From the NCBI GenBank assembly GCA_905250125.1, contig CAJNOL010000468.1, positions 62,001-126,000 of the forward strand: 64,000 nucleotides of DNA. Direction: 5' to 3'. The notes beneath the pieces were generated by a model. The model did no database searches and was not told the DNA's origin. It saw nothing but the letters and a program-made list of their open reading frames with translations. Source of the stretch: Rotaria sordida (lineage: Eukaryota > Rotifera > Eurotatoria > Philodinida > Philodinidae). Position 1 is the stretch's first letter; each line of letters begins with the position of its first letter. A program made the position numbers and the translations under genes. Below are positions 47,341 to 58,765 of the stretch, one piece after another.

Positions 47341-49559
47341 GTTTGAGTACCGATATGTATAATAAAACCAAAAACAGTTGCTTCTAACTTGATATTAATT
47401 TCTTTTTGTTTGAAAGAGTAAAGTCTGAACCCTCAAAAATTCGTCAATGTGCAAATTCAACTTAATAAGCCTTGTCTGACAACACTCACTTTTCTCAATA
47501 TTTTTTTTTGTTGTGGACGATACAGACATTTTTTTCAAAACCGAATTACGCGTGATACAGAGCTGGATGATATATTAATCCAAATAGAGATTATCAGTAG
47601 TACATTTTTATATTGTTTACTTTTTGAAACAGTGTTTATGAAAGATCAGTTATAACACAATTAACTTTCACCTATTTTTGCAACAGCTTACTTGAGAGTA
47701 TTTTGTTTTCGGGTTCTTTTCACTTGCATGAATGTACTGAGAAACTTTTAATCCATACGGTTTTTATTTTTATTTCAGACTTTTCCCTTTTCAAAGCAAT
47801 AAAGAAATAAGATTTTTTAACTTTTAGAATGAAGAAGATATTGACTTCGACATTTATCTAAGAACTTGTGCAATACTCATTAGTAATGTTTCTATTTAAA
47901 TCCGATTGGCTTTAATCCTTTGTTTGGATGTGCATGTAAACTCAAACTCAAACATTCATATCCGTATTCTCATTAGTTTTCTATTAGACTATTCAAAAGA
48001 AAATAAGATTAAATGATTGTGAAGAATAAAAATGTTTTTGAACTATCTTCAAGATATTCCTATTAGAAAACAGTCTTTCGATATATTCTGTTTCACTTAA
48101 AAAGTCATAATAGACACAATATTTTTCAAGTGTTTTTCGATGAAAACATTAGGCAATTTGCTTGATTATGAAGAGAATTTGTTCATAAGTTCAGAATTCT
48201 TTTACAAGGAATTGTCTAATTCTAAAAAAATCAGCATTATGCCCTCTAACAGTAATTTTTTCATGTTTAATATTTTGAGTTCACATAAATCGCGTTAAAA
48301 ATGCTTGTCTTATTGGTTGAAAGTTTTGTTTTTTGTTTTAGGTGAAACTTATAATTCACAATTGATTATTAAAAATTTTAACTCATTCTGAAAGTTTTTT
48401 AATAACAAAATATGTTTGACCAGTTCTTTTTGTATCTATTTTTAACAATTGATAAACGCTAATGAGAGAATTTTCCAAGATTCTCCATTCTTTGATTATT
48501 GATAACTTTGTTGTCTGTAGATACTAAATAGTGTGTTCTAGTAAAAACTTTTAATGAATTTGAGTTTCTATTGAGATTTGACGAACTTATCGAATTACAA
48601 ATATGTCTATTTCATCTGAAAACTGTCTCCATCTAGGCGATACACATACGTTATCTTAAATGAAGAGTTTCAGAATTTTTAGACTTCAAGTCGTCTTCGA
48701 GATACGAGCTTTTCAAAATATTTTTCTATGGTATAATATCCTTGGAAAAGCAGCTATTTCAAAAAAAAATCATAGATTGAAGATACAAAGTCTATAAATT
48801 CCGAAGTTATTCTTTGTTCAGAGTAAAATATTTGAATTGTTTAAGTGGAGGAACTTTCAGAACGATATCCGAAAAGACAATTGTTCCTAAAACTTGAGAT
48901 CGTACGGAGATCTCTGGATAATAGAAATTAAAAATTTGATACTTTCTGCAAATCTTAATAATGAAAAAAACATCCTTTTAGAATGTTTACATCTTTCTTC
49001 AAGTTCAATTTCTAAAATAATTCAATATTGTGATTTGACGCTTCGTTATTTATATATACGTATTTTCTTGTAAATATCTCGTTCAACAGATATCCAATAT
49101 TGAATGATTTATCATTCATTTTTTTTTCAAATGGTCGATAAATTTCGAACCTTGATCAAAGTCAAATATTGAATTATTAATAAAATCAAATGAAAATTAG
49201 TTTTAAAAGATAAGATGAATGCATTATCATTAACTTTTTTATCTTTGTTGAAACCATTTTTTAATAAAACAAATTTCGAGATCATCATTTATATTGATAT
49301 CGCATCTATTTTATTCACTATTCAATTATTAATTATTTTGTGAAACTCACATATATTTTCGAAGAAAATAGTAAGCATAAGTTTTATATCAAAACTTTGC
49401 AGCTTTCCATCTCCTCTGCATGACAGATGTTAGTAGTCGCGGAAAATAAACGTCATACTCCGAGTTTTGAGCTCAGTGGCAATGAAAAATAATGCTGTAC
49501 GATATGAACGACAAGGTTTCAACTGTCCTAGAACATTTCAAAGCCTTCCTTGAAATTCG

Positions 49560-49618
49560 AAGTGTGAGTGTGTGTGCGTTGGAGAAAAGGAGATCGATAT
49601 CTACACTCACATCTCAAC
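49560..49618. repeat. Telomere-like hairpin 6
   Basis: GTGTGAGTGTGTGTGCGTTG, spacer GAGAAAAGGAGATCGATATC, then TACACTCACATCTC. Confidence 0.5.
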
Positions 49619-49901
49619 AATGCATGTGTACCAATTAAATGAATCAATGATGATTTTCATATTATTTCGTTCTATGATTTGAGTAAGAAATTATGATTTA
49701 ATTAATTTGCATCTTTTTACATTAAAATGTTGATCGAACAAGACATAGTAAATATCAAAATGTTTCATTTTTGTTAAATATAGAATGGCAATGCATTGAT
49801 ATTGATGACAGCTGTTGCATGAATCGATAATAAAGAAAATGCGATAGTCGTCGTTTTCTAACACATAATCAATTATATTTTATTCAAAGATTCTTTTCAA
49901 T

Positions 49902-50583
49902 ATGTCGCCTGAAAAAGATCAGATATTATCTGCCAATGAAAATGAAAAACTCGATCAATCATTATCTGATAATAATCATAATATAGTCTGTATTAAGAAA
50001 AATCTTTTTACAAAATTGGTAAGTTCTATAGAATTTTCTATAGAAATACTTGATAAAAATCAATATTTATATAGTGTATATGTATTTTTATTCTTGTTCT
50101 TGGATCTTACTTAGTATTAGTTGAGAATAAAACGGATAATTCAGGTGGACTTGTATCATTGGTACCAGTGATTGCTGTAGTTATCTATTATTTATTTGGT
50201 CTTGTTGTTGCATATAAACAACATCGATTCGGATTACTTATCGTATGTTATTCTATGTTTGTTAAGGTTTCTTTTTGTTTTTTTCTTTTTCAATATTAGT
50301 TTGCATTGATTGGAGTGATCTTATTCATAGGATTACGCATTTTCATTGATTATATCATCTTAACTATTATAGTATTAAGTGCTGCTTTGGGTTTTATTAA
50401 TCATGATCATGGAAACATCGTAGTTTTTGGAATTCTCATTGTAGTAGTATTATTTATCATGGTGAGATAATTAACTTATCTGTATATTTAACTGTAGTGC
50501 GTTACTTTTTTCAGATTGTATCTCTGAAGTTCTATTTGAATTTGACAAAATTGATCAAAACAAATCAATATCCAATCGTCTAA
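49902..50583 (+). CDS. Small multi-pass membrane protein, four exons
   Basis: Exons 49902-50018, 50075-50242, 50300-50461 and 50515-50583; introns of 52-57 bp, all GT-AG; 171 aa. The first 39 residues are polar (MSPEKDQILSANENEKLDQS). Then come four or five hydrophobic segments: ICIFILVLGSYLVLV, LVPVIAVVIYYLFGLVVAY, FALIGVILFIGLRIFI/DYIILTIIVLSAALGF, and IVVFGILIVVVLFIMIVSL. A short polar tail ends QYPIV. The first acceptor (ATATAG at 50074) is chosen because the alternatives run into stops. No family recognised. Topology resembles tetraspan proteins without their conserved Cys motifs. Very short introns support a real, expressed gene. Confidence 0.75.
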
Positions 50584-51349
50584 AACTTTGAAGATCATCT
50601 ATTTTCTTCTGAAATAAACTTTGAAACTATATGCCATTAATAACGCTTAGTTTCTATGCTTTATATTTGATTAAAATAAACGTTTATTACTGTTTTTTTT
50701 TGATTTATCATGTGTCATTTACACAATAATCAGTTCTTCATTAATGAAATATCCAGTTATTTTTTTTAATGAATAGCACCATACAAAATCTTCTATTTTA
50801 ATTACTAGTGAAACGCCTCTTTATCACTTATAATGGAAAATCTTTCTACATTTAGAAAGTTTCATGGAAAAGGCTGCTTCATATAGGACTTTATTCTTTT
50901 TTGCTTACGAGAAGAAGAAGTGGGTATTCATCAAAGTACTTGATTAATAATTAAGGACATCTACAGACAATTCTCTGTATCACATATAGAAGAAAATGTA
51001 TAGCATGAAATATCAACTTAGGTGGCAACGATTTACGGTTGCTGTCATAGGAATGAAGATAGAATCAAAGATTTCAAAAACTTTGATGAATCATAATAGA
51101 GAACCTGGGATCTTCTGATATGATAAGAAGGAAGTTTTGTTTGTATTGGTTATATATGAGAACCTTACTAAGAATGATTGTTATTCATTCCCATTGAATC
51201 TAATCAGGTATGTAGATATTCTCGTCTATTGTTTTGGGATATGGGCATTGGTGTTTGTCTTATTTCGTTTGCACTCATACGTTCAACCGAAAAAATGAAA
51301 TGAAGAGAAAATCTTTTAATTCGTTCGATTCCGACTAGAAGACATGATT
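50584..51349. other. Spacer, no gene seen
   Basis: Contains an AATAAA-type signal shortly after the preceding stop (near 50615 and 50677). No other supported feature. Confidence 0.4.
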
Positions 51350-51836
51350 TATTTTTGATTTTAAGATAAATTTTATTGATGAAAGATGTTGAATCGTATT
51401 CAATTTTGAAATCTGGTGAATTGTTGAGAATATCTTTTAATTATTTGAGTTTTTCATTGAAAATGTGAATGTCTGATTCAGGAAAATAATTGTCTTTACG
51501 ACATTGAATAAGCCCTGTTTTGTCAATTATTTCAATTCAAAAATCAAAATTAGTAATAAATATTGTGACAATTGATGAGAGTTCATGTTGAACTTCATTG
51601 ATCACTTGTTAAATCTTTTCAATTTATTCACGTTCTCATTCATTGATTTGTTCCATTAATTCATTTTTTTTTGTGATTTAGTTTTTTTTTTCGTCAATTT
51701 CAATTCTGAACTCATTAAGTCTATCTTCAATTTTATCTAATGGTTCACTTAATTCATTGTGATATTTATTAATACGATCAAAGCAAAAATCTTGGAAACA
51801 TCCACCACATTTAACAATGTTTTTGGATTTTGTAAG
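51350..51836 (-). pseudogene. B-box/coiled-coil type bdelloid gene, decayed
   Basis: One minus-strand frame reads KCGGCFQDFCFDRINKYHN, LSEPLDKIEDRLNEFRIEID, then ELMEQIN, INEVQHELSSIV, CRKDNYFPESDIHIFNEKLK and DILNNSPDFKIEYDSTSF. The order, Cys/His-type zinc-binding start followed by long coiled coil, matches a family I know as abundant in bdelloid gene sets, often with NHL repeats downstream. Six in-frame stops, no frameshift seen. The start exon and anything after the coil are missing. Assignment to the family is from memory of its general pattern. Confidence 0.65.
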
Positions 51837-52439
51837 TAATGTTTAGTGTTCTATAAACATCAGTGAAAAATTGTAAAGATTTCTTTCGTAAACATTCTAA
51901 AACTCTAAATAGAATTTTTTTTTATTCGATCTATTTACGTGAAATGACAAATCAGCGAGAATGTGAACGCAAAGGATTCCACAATAAAAACAAAAGCCTG
52001 TAAGCTAAAAAAATGAAAGATAAAATGACAATAATATTAGAGAAGTCAGATCGTTAATAAGTTTGTTAAAGTTGTTGAGAGATGACAAACAGACATCTAT
52101 TCCATAAATGGTATATGATCTGAATGGTAATGGTACAGTCTGCATATGGATGTGTTGATGTAAGAGAGACTCTTTTTTTGCATTTACACCGTCATTATTG
52201 CAAAAGAATCTTTCACTTTTCATGAACGAGTGCAAAAACTGTTATCCTATGCTTATAAACGATTACATTCAAAATATATCGCTTCTTTATTTCAATACAA
52301 AAGAAACAGTAGAAATATTAAATCGGTTATCTTCTTTGTGGAATTCGATTTGAACTGCGTACAAAACTTTATAATTATTGCAGATGATCAATTTTTTGAG
52401 TGTATGCTTTTAGTAAGGAGGATCAAAATGGAAGAGACG
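51837..52439. other. Spacer between two decayed genes
   Basis: No supported feature; short frames only. Confidence 0.4.
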
Positions 52440-53515
52440 AGAAAAAAACTCGAATTATCATGTTATTTCCTAAAACATCAGAAAGATATGGTGTACCTTC
52501 ATTTTTGATTAGACAATTCCATAGTTCCAGCATTGTTAGAGTCTGTTTGTAGATTAGAAGGTAAAAAGAAAAGATGAAAATCATCGTATTATTTGTCAAG
52601 AATTGACCAAGATATCGTACTCTAGTCAGCTCGATTTCATTACGCCTAAGGTTCAGTGCAGTGAGTGTCTCGATGTACAAGGAAAAACGAACATCAGAAA
52701 TATGAACAGAAAATGACAATTATTGTGCTATATTTCAAAGCATAGTCACGATACTGCATCCTTGTATCTTCAATTTGATTTCCTTGAATGTTCAATGATT
52801 TGAATGTCTGTATGTGGAAACGAAGATGAATATTACATAGATGAAGAGACAGTGATAATCACTGTGTTATTTTCCAAGACATCAGCCAGATACTGTGCCC
52901 TTAAAGGTTCGATTAAATTTCAAGAAATGTTCTGTATAGTGAGTGTCTAAGTGAATAGGAGTAAATACTAACGAGAAATATAAAGAAAATGTTAGTCACA
53001 GTGTTATTTTTCAAGGTTCCAGCGAGATATTACGTCTCATTTGCATAGATTTGACTATTCACTAGTTCCAACCTTATGAGTGTTTGTGCATAGTACAGCA
53101 TATGAATACATGAGATCATAAGAGAGAATGATAATCACAGTGTTCTTTCTCAAAATGTCAGCGAGATGTTCTGTCCCTATATAACCGATGCGATCGCTTC
53201 TCTCATCATCCAAGATCAGCGTTGTCAGTGTCTGCATGTAAAAGAGAGAACTAAAACGAGATAAAAAATAAGACAATGAGAATTACTTTATTATATATTA
53301 AGGCATCAGCAAGATATTTTACTCCTTTTGATTGTATGGCATCATTTCTATACTCAGCGAGGTGAGTGTCTATGTGTGTAGAAGATATTTTTAATGATAA
53401 TGACTAAGACAATAGATATTACAGTTGTTTTTTAAGGTATCAGCGACATGCTTCGCTCGGTATTCTCCAAGTCCATCGTTCCAGAGTGTCAGTGAGGTGA
53501 ATGTCTTTTTGTCAA
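52440..53515 (-). pseudogene. Leucine-rich repeat array, about eight one-repeat exons, decayed
   Basis: Eight units about 130-150 bp apart each encode one ribonuclease-inhibitor-type LRR on the minus strand, in order TFTSLTLWNDGLGEY, LAEYRNDAIQSKGVKYLADA, TLTTLILDDERSDR..EHLADILRKNT, TLIRLELVNSQI, the IEPLRAQYLADVLENNT unit, TFKSLNIQGNQIEDT, ETLTALNLRRNEIEL and QTLTMLELWNCLIKNEG. Several units are followed by a donor of type ACT|GTGATT and preceded by a CAG|ACACT-type acceptor, so each repeat was its own exon. At least two units carry an internal stop and three have lost the donor. No NACHT or other start domain is seen upstream. Such arrays occur in NLR-like proteins; the original function is unknown. 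Confidence 0.72.
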
Positions 53516-54530
53516 ATAAAAAGTAAAATGGAAGAGATGACAAAAGAATGGATATCATTATGGCGTCTCAATACATCTCAATGTTGTTGTGATCTAAATA
53601 AAATATTTAATGTGAAAAACTTTTAGGCGTATTTACTGATATTTTCTTTTTTTGAATAAAAAAATTTCATAGCTTAGTTATTCACTTTCGAAATAGTCCT
53701 AATCAAGTTTTTTTTTGTGTACTAGAAATGTACATGAAAAATAAAGTTGTCATCAATGTTTGTCAACTTAGTAATGTTTTCATTTTAGGTCTGAGTTTTT
53801 CTTTTTAACTTTTTAGGACATACATTTGTAACCACATTATTCCAAGTTGAAATCTAGAAAATGTGGTTCTGTATTTTGTTGTTAACTTCTGTTTAACTCT
53901 AGTAATATTTGTAAATCCATTTTTCTGCGAAGTTTTCGAGTTTATATGATTCTTATCGGTAATATCAATATTTCTAATCGAATGATCAATGTCTTCCTCC
54001 ATTTTCAATGCTGATAATTGATTGCAGTAGATCATAACATCAAAATACTTAGAGAATTCGAAGATCTGAGGGTTGTAACGTTATTATATAACCATCAATG
54101 AAAGAGGAAATCTTCAGTTTTGTATATACAGAGGTTGTTCATGTTTATCTCTTATTGACTATTGATCTGCTTATAGCACATAATAAACGGCATCACTAAA
54201 TCAATTTCTATATCAGATTTGTTGACCTCAGGATAGATTCGCTTGAGATTTCAATCAACACCTCGTCTGTTCGGTTTGATCATAATCTACGAAATTTTAG
54301 CGTTTTTCAACAAATTTTTAATTCAAAATATCTTTTTTATATGAATGAAGAAATGAAGCGTTTAGCTTTTCCCATTGAAATACCGAGGTCATCATCATCA
54401 TCATCTGTATCGATAGAGATGTGTTATGGGTTGACTCATTATTTCGCACTACTACTTCTTTCTTCTATAATTGATGGCAGTTTTCCGATATTATTTTCTA
54501 AAGATTAGACTTGACTACTGCAGAGGCTAT
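53516..54530. other. Spacer upstream of the LRR array
   Basis: A 65-80 codon frame at 53805-54035 on the minus strand (MEEDIDHSIRNIDITDKNH) could be a first exon of the decayed LRR gene, but no splice link is convincing. Otherwise nothing supported. Confidence 0.35.
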
Positions 54531-54597
54531 GAGAGTAGGTATGGGTGTTAGTATGGTTTTGAGTGGAAAGAAGACATACACCCACACCCAAACTTAA
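54531..54597. repeat. Telomere-like hairpin 7
   Basis: AGGTATGGGTGTTAGTATGG, spacer GAGTGGAAAGAAGACAT, then ACACCCACACCCAAACTT. Confidence 0.65.
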
Positions 54598-54770
54598 AAA
54601 GCTTCACCTTTTTGTGACCGCTCTTTCCCTAATCGTGTGTCGTCCTTTCCAAATTACTCCTAACTGATTCTCACATGTCAAAAGAAAATTACCATCAGAC
54701 CATCAGTCAATGGAAATCTTTACTGCGAAAAACACCAATAGCATAAGCGCCACTTTAAAGAACATATGGA

Positions 54771-54842
54771 AATGGGTGTGGGTGTGGGCCTAGGTTTGGG
54801 TGTATATGTTCCTTCCACTCTAAACCACACCCACATCCTCTA
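54771..54842. repeat. Telomere-like hairpin 8
   Basis: AATGGGTGTGGGTGTGGG, then TAGGTTTGGGTGTATATG, spacer TTCCTTCCACTCTAAA, then CCACACCCACATCCTC. It is the longest clean TGTGGG stretch in this part. Confidence 0.7.
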
Positions 54843-54924
54843 CCGCAAATCTCTTGGTTAGGATATGCCAAATACTGAAAAGCATTAAAATTTGGTTTTG
54901 AATAGTGAGTATAGTAATGCAGGC

Positions 54925-54995
54925 CTCCATTACAGACACTCTCCCCATCACAGACGCCTCCATCTGCGTTACAGACACTCCCATTACAGACTTTA
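54925..54995. repeat. Short CATTACAGAC tandem array
   Basis: CATTACAGACACTC, CATCACAGACGCCTC, CGTTACAGACACTC, CATTACAGAC: about four imperfect units of 14-24 bp. The core (A/T)CACAGAC is shared with the 33-bp array at 60115-60271. Confidence 0.55.
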
Positions 54996-56442
54996 ACAAT
55001 TGAGAATAACAGGTGTCGAACTTTCTAGTTTTTTTAAAGAAGTGGTTAAGGTATAATTTTGAAAAATAATGAATATTATTGTTTGTGAGTTGATTAATGC
55101 ATAATAGTGCGTAAGATCTGTTGTAGATGTGATGGATATGTAAAAACAGACTTATTTGCTAGTGAATTCAATAATTATAATAATAACAATATTAAATTAA
55201 GAAAAACGGATTTAAAAAAATTAAAATTAATGAGTGAATAGCAACAATGCCAAAAAAAAATAGAGTACCCATAGAAAAAATGAGAAATTTTCTGTTCGAA
55301 ATGCAGAAATTAGAGAGATTCTTACTCTGATGATCAATTATCCTGCAAAACAACTATAGTCTACAAGAGATTTCTCATTTTACGTATTTTGTATTAGTTT
55401 AACGAGGCTCGAGAGCATATGTGAGTTCCATGTTTTAGCCTCATAGAAGCTGCGCTAACAAGCTTTTTACTCAGGTTATAATTTAGTTTGTTCAATGATA
55501 AAAAATCGACAATTGAATGAATTTATATTGTGTTGATAGTATGACTTTTGATGAACTACAAAATAAATTTGAGTGATATATTTTGTACCATATCTTTATC
55601 ACAAAAGATAATTATCACCTTGTGTTTTTAAATTCATTACTCTAAACTCATAAAAAAAATATTTGTGCAAGATCTTATCATTAACGGAATCTAAATAGCT
55701 GACTAATGAAGTAATTATTTTATATTGGCCGAGATATTTGACAATGATGATGAACTAAAAGCCTTTTCTACTTTTTCAATGGTGTACTAATTACAAAGAT
55801 TATCAAGCGATTAGAATAAATTGAAGAGATAACTTTTTGCTATAACGAAATAAACTTTCTACCAGATTTGAACTGTGATCATTTGCTATTAAAAGATATT
55901 TTATTTGAAAAAAGTTTAATCCTACAATACTTTATTCAATATTATCTCTTCTTCAAATAATTTCACACGAGAAACTACTCATGCAAAATTTGAAAAGCAT
56001 ATGATAGGTGCGACGAGTGGTCGAAAATATGAAATACCCATTTTTTGTTCGTTCTCTTAAAATTCCAAATCTATAGATATCCAATGAAATCAGACCACTC
56101 GAAAACTAAATCCTATCGCGTACTGATCGAAGTTCTGAGTATTAAGCCGTTCGATACCAATTCAAATTCCAATGAGACATTTTTTTTTGAATAATACGAT
56201 AACAGAAAACCTAGAACACTATCAGTTTCAACTGCTGACCCTAAGTCTAATTTAGTGAAACTTCTCCGAAAAGCGTTTTTCAAGTGTCTTCTACTTTTAT
56301 TCAATGACCATAGCAGAATTATTTATGGTCGGTATATGTTCCACCTGAATTTCACAATTTTCCAAGCAATATTTTGCATCAAATAATGACACCTAACACA
56401 ACAATGCCGCAGCCTTCTTTACGAAGACACAGCCATAACAAG
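54996..56442. other. Spacer, no gene seen
   Basis: Contains a short dispersed repeat at 55415-55480 related to 14468-14515. A 63-codon frame at 56113-56304 (-) has no recognisable domain. Confidence 0.4.
55415..55480. repeat. Short dispersed repeat, mate in CCDC81 intron 7
   Basis: In reverse complement AAAAAGCTTGTTAGCGCAGC and GAACTCACATATGC align with GGAGCTTGTTAGCGCAACC and GAAACTTACATATTCC at 14468-14525. About 55 bp, opposite orientation. Family unknown. Confidence 0.45.
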
Positions 56443-56580
56443 GATATGGGTATGGGTGTAGGCGTGAGATATGATTGTGGGTATTTTAATATGGGTGTGA
56501 ATTGTGGGGTGTGGATGTCAGTATAGGAATGGATATGAGTCTTCTGTTCATCCACGTTCAACTCACACCCTTAACATGCC
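56443..56580. repeat. Telomere-like hairpin 9, extended
   Basis: A long G-rich part (GGATATGGGTATGGGTGTAG, ATTGTGGGTATTTTAATATG, ATTGTGGGGTGTGGATG), spacer ATGAGTCTTCTGTTC, then CATCCACGTTC and AACTCACACCC. Confidence 0.6.
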
Positions 56581-56716
56581 TTTCACTGTTCATTTTGCTC
56601 TCATGATAGGTCACAGTACACAAAAGAAGACCAGAGGTTGTATATTCACCTTGCATACATCACGAAGTTGTTTTCGCTCATTGTATATATATATATAATA
56701 TGTATATATATACAGA

Positions 56717-56775
56717 TGAGGTGTCGGTGTACGTGAAGAAAAGACCAACACTCACACCCACACACCCAAATCTTC
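56717..56775. repeat. Telomere-like hairpin 10
   Basis: GAGGTGTCGGTGTACGTG, spacer AAGAAAAGACCAACACT, then CACACCCACACACCCAAA. A TA microsatellite lies directly upstream (about 56684-56712). Confidence 0.6.
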
Positions 56776-56895
56776 ACAAGCACTTGCACATTCCTTCACT
56801 TAAATAGTCTGATTATATTCAAACATTGACTGAACTTTATGATATGTTCCTCGATGGTCGAATACCTATTTATGTCTGTGCGCTAGTTTAGTGAG

Positions 56896-58161
56896 TTAAG
56901 CAATGCACACATACGCTAACTCTGTTAACGCTGATTTGTAAGTAATGTGTTGGCGATGATTTTGCTCTTCTGTGTATATCACTTTCTTCAACTTCCAAAC
57001 ATCAAGGTATGTTCGAAACTTTGTGTCATTTACATTCCAAAGTCCAAGGGATTTGAGAAAGTGTACTTTAGAGTCATGTCCTATCATATAATTTGCGTGC
57101 ACCAGAACGATGTCCCACTCTTTGCCGTCGTTTGGTGGTTGGAGTTCCTTAGTATAGAAGGCCCTTGCAATTCGTCCAGTTTGAAACTGGTATGGGTGCA
57201 AAAGTCTAAATGTGAAGGGTCGGTAACCATTATAAGCGCAGGAAGCAGTTTGTCCCTCCATAATAAAGATCGCCTTGTTAGATATGCGCCAATCCCGAAG
57301 GGCATTTCCGAAATGTGTTTGATCATCTATACCCGGACCTTTCCGTGATCGATGAATTGTTTCATCAAGAAGTGCCATCGAACGATCATTGGATTTTAGA
57401 AAATAAAATCCAGTATTTGCCTCGTCGCTCAATGGAAACAAGTTCGATCGACTATTTGATTGTATCACAAGATCGACATCAGTTGGAAGAAAAGGCACAG
57501 GATTTTTTTTCCATACAATGTCTACATCGGAAAAAAGGACATTATATCCTAATTCAAGTACTATTCTTGCAGCAATAATTTTAGCGATTGATATTGTATT
57601 AAATGCAGCTGAGCGGAAAGTTGCGGATTTATACGACGATGAAGGATGTATCAGATTCCCAGAGACGGATGGGATTCTATGTAACTGTAAAAAGTCATAG
57701 AACGATTTATCTTGGGCAACGACAACATATTTGAAAGTCTTTGATATTTTAGCAAGTTGACATAAAAAATTCCATGTCATATCTGCGTATGCCATGTTGG
57801 CAGATAAGATTAAGACAGTTGAGTTCGTGATTCTACGAGGCATTTTTAATAGAGTTAATGATCTTTTATTGGAATCAAGTCCTGCAGCCTCTGCGATGAT
57901 GGAAGCAAATTCAGATAAATTGTTCGAATGTTTGTTAATATAGCTAGTTCGATTAAATAATTGTTCATAGACTTCTTTCGAAAAAGACGACAAGTTTGCG
58001 AGACATTCATTTAAATCGTCTGGTTGTTGCTTGATAAAAGTCAACACAACAGTAGTATTTTGCGCTAGATGAATCCCAAAGAAAAATAGAATCTCTACAC
58101 AGAGAGAAAAGATGATGCACCATTTCACTATTACATATAGATTGGTATTTAATTTCAACAT
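56896..58161 (-). CDS. Golgi-type glycosyltransferase, GT77-like (DXD)
   Basis: An intronless 421-aa frame. The frame continues upstream of 58161, but only with non-ATG codons, so the start is set at the ATG of MLKLNTNLYVIVKWC. Type II membrane protein: a signal anchor at about 9-30 (VIVKWCIIFSLCVEILFFFG), a stem with two N-glycosylation sites (NLS, NRT), then a nucleotide-diphospho-sugar transferase domain. Visible motifs: VLILSANMAYADMTWNFLCQ, YVVVAQDKSFYDF, RIVLELGYNVLFSDVDIVWK with the metal-binding DVD at 212-214, ANTGFYFLKSN and GIDDQTHFGNAL. The set fits the PF03407/GT77 group, which adds sugars such as galactose, xylose or arabinose in the Golgi. Donor and acceptor cannot be told. Domain length is complete and no catalytic motif is missing. 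Confidence 0.88.
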   Translation of the reverse strand: MLKLNTNLYVIVKWCIIFSLCVEILFFFGIHLAQNTTVVLTFIKQQPDDLNECLANLSSFSKEVYEQLFNRTSYINKHSNNLSEFASIIAEAAGLDSNKRSLTLLKMPRRITNSTVLILSANMAYADMTWNFLCQLAKISKTFKYVVVAQDKSFYDFLQLHRIPSVSGNLIHPSSSYKSATFRSAAFNTISIAKIIAARIVLELGYNVLFSDVDIVWKKNPVPFLPTDVDLVIQSNSRSNLFPLSDEANTGFYFLKSNDRSMALLDETIHRSRKGPGIDDQTHFGNALRDWRISNKAIFIMEGQTASCAYNGYRPFTFRLLHPYQFQTGRIARAFYTKELQPPNDGKEWDIVLVHANYMIGHDSKVHFLKSLGLWNVNDTKFRTYLDVWKLKKVIYTEEQNHRQHITYKSALTELAYVCIA

Positions 58162-58765
58162 TCTGCATAAGCTTGAATATGAAGAATACACATTTAACAG
58201 CAGCAATGAAGTCTTTTTTAACTAAACTTTTCGAAAAATATGTTGCCATTTTCCAATGAAGTAATAGACGAAAATCAAAAAGAGAAAAACAATCTTGCAC
58301 GCATGGAAATGTATAAAAAAAATGTTTCCGATTCCGTTTTAGGCTTCTAATAAGCGTTGTCTTGGAAATCGAGCTAAGGTAACTCAACCGAAAGTTTCGC
58401 TCGATTTTGCTTAAGACTTCCAGGCAATCGATCCATTTTGGTAGGGTGGTAGGATCAGTCGACTTCGGTCTGCTGTGAGTTTAGTTCGGTCGAATAAAGA
58501 TTATTTATACTCCCGGAATCGAGAGTATACATGTCACTTTTATTTTATTTTTCAAAAAAAAAAAAGAAGAATATTTTCACTCTTTATTCCAAAAAAAGCA
58601 AAGAACTCTTATTTTATTTGAAAAGAAAGAACGTGTCTTGTATTTTAATCAAGACAAAAAAAGAGTCTGTACAGGAAATCTCTACTTCAAATGAATTGCT
58701 CAATAACAGAAGTCACATTTACACACAAAGAATCACTGTAAAAAAAATAGTACAATAATAAATCT
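58162..58765. other. Spacer upstream of the glycosyltransferase
   Basis: It should hold the promoter on the minus strand. Low-complexity A-rich stretch at about 58545-58570. No other feature. Confidence 0.4.

Larger units (their letters stand above)
47185..49901. other. Spacer with telomere-like motifs
   Basis: No gene supported. G-rich ATGGGTGGGTATGGGTG at 47321-47337, a weak mixed motif near 47925-47975, and a hairpin at 49560-49618. Otherwise AT-rich unique sequence. Confidence 0.5.

Noticed and set aside
17852-56775. Telomere-associated Penelope-like retroelements as source of the TGTGGG motifs
   Set aside because: I found no reverse transcriptase-like frame next to any of these motifs.
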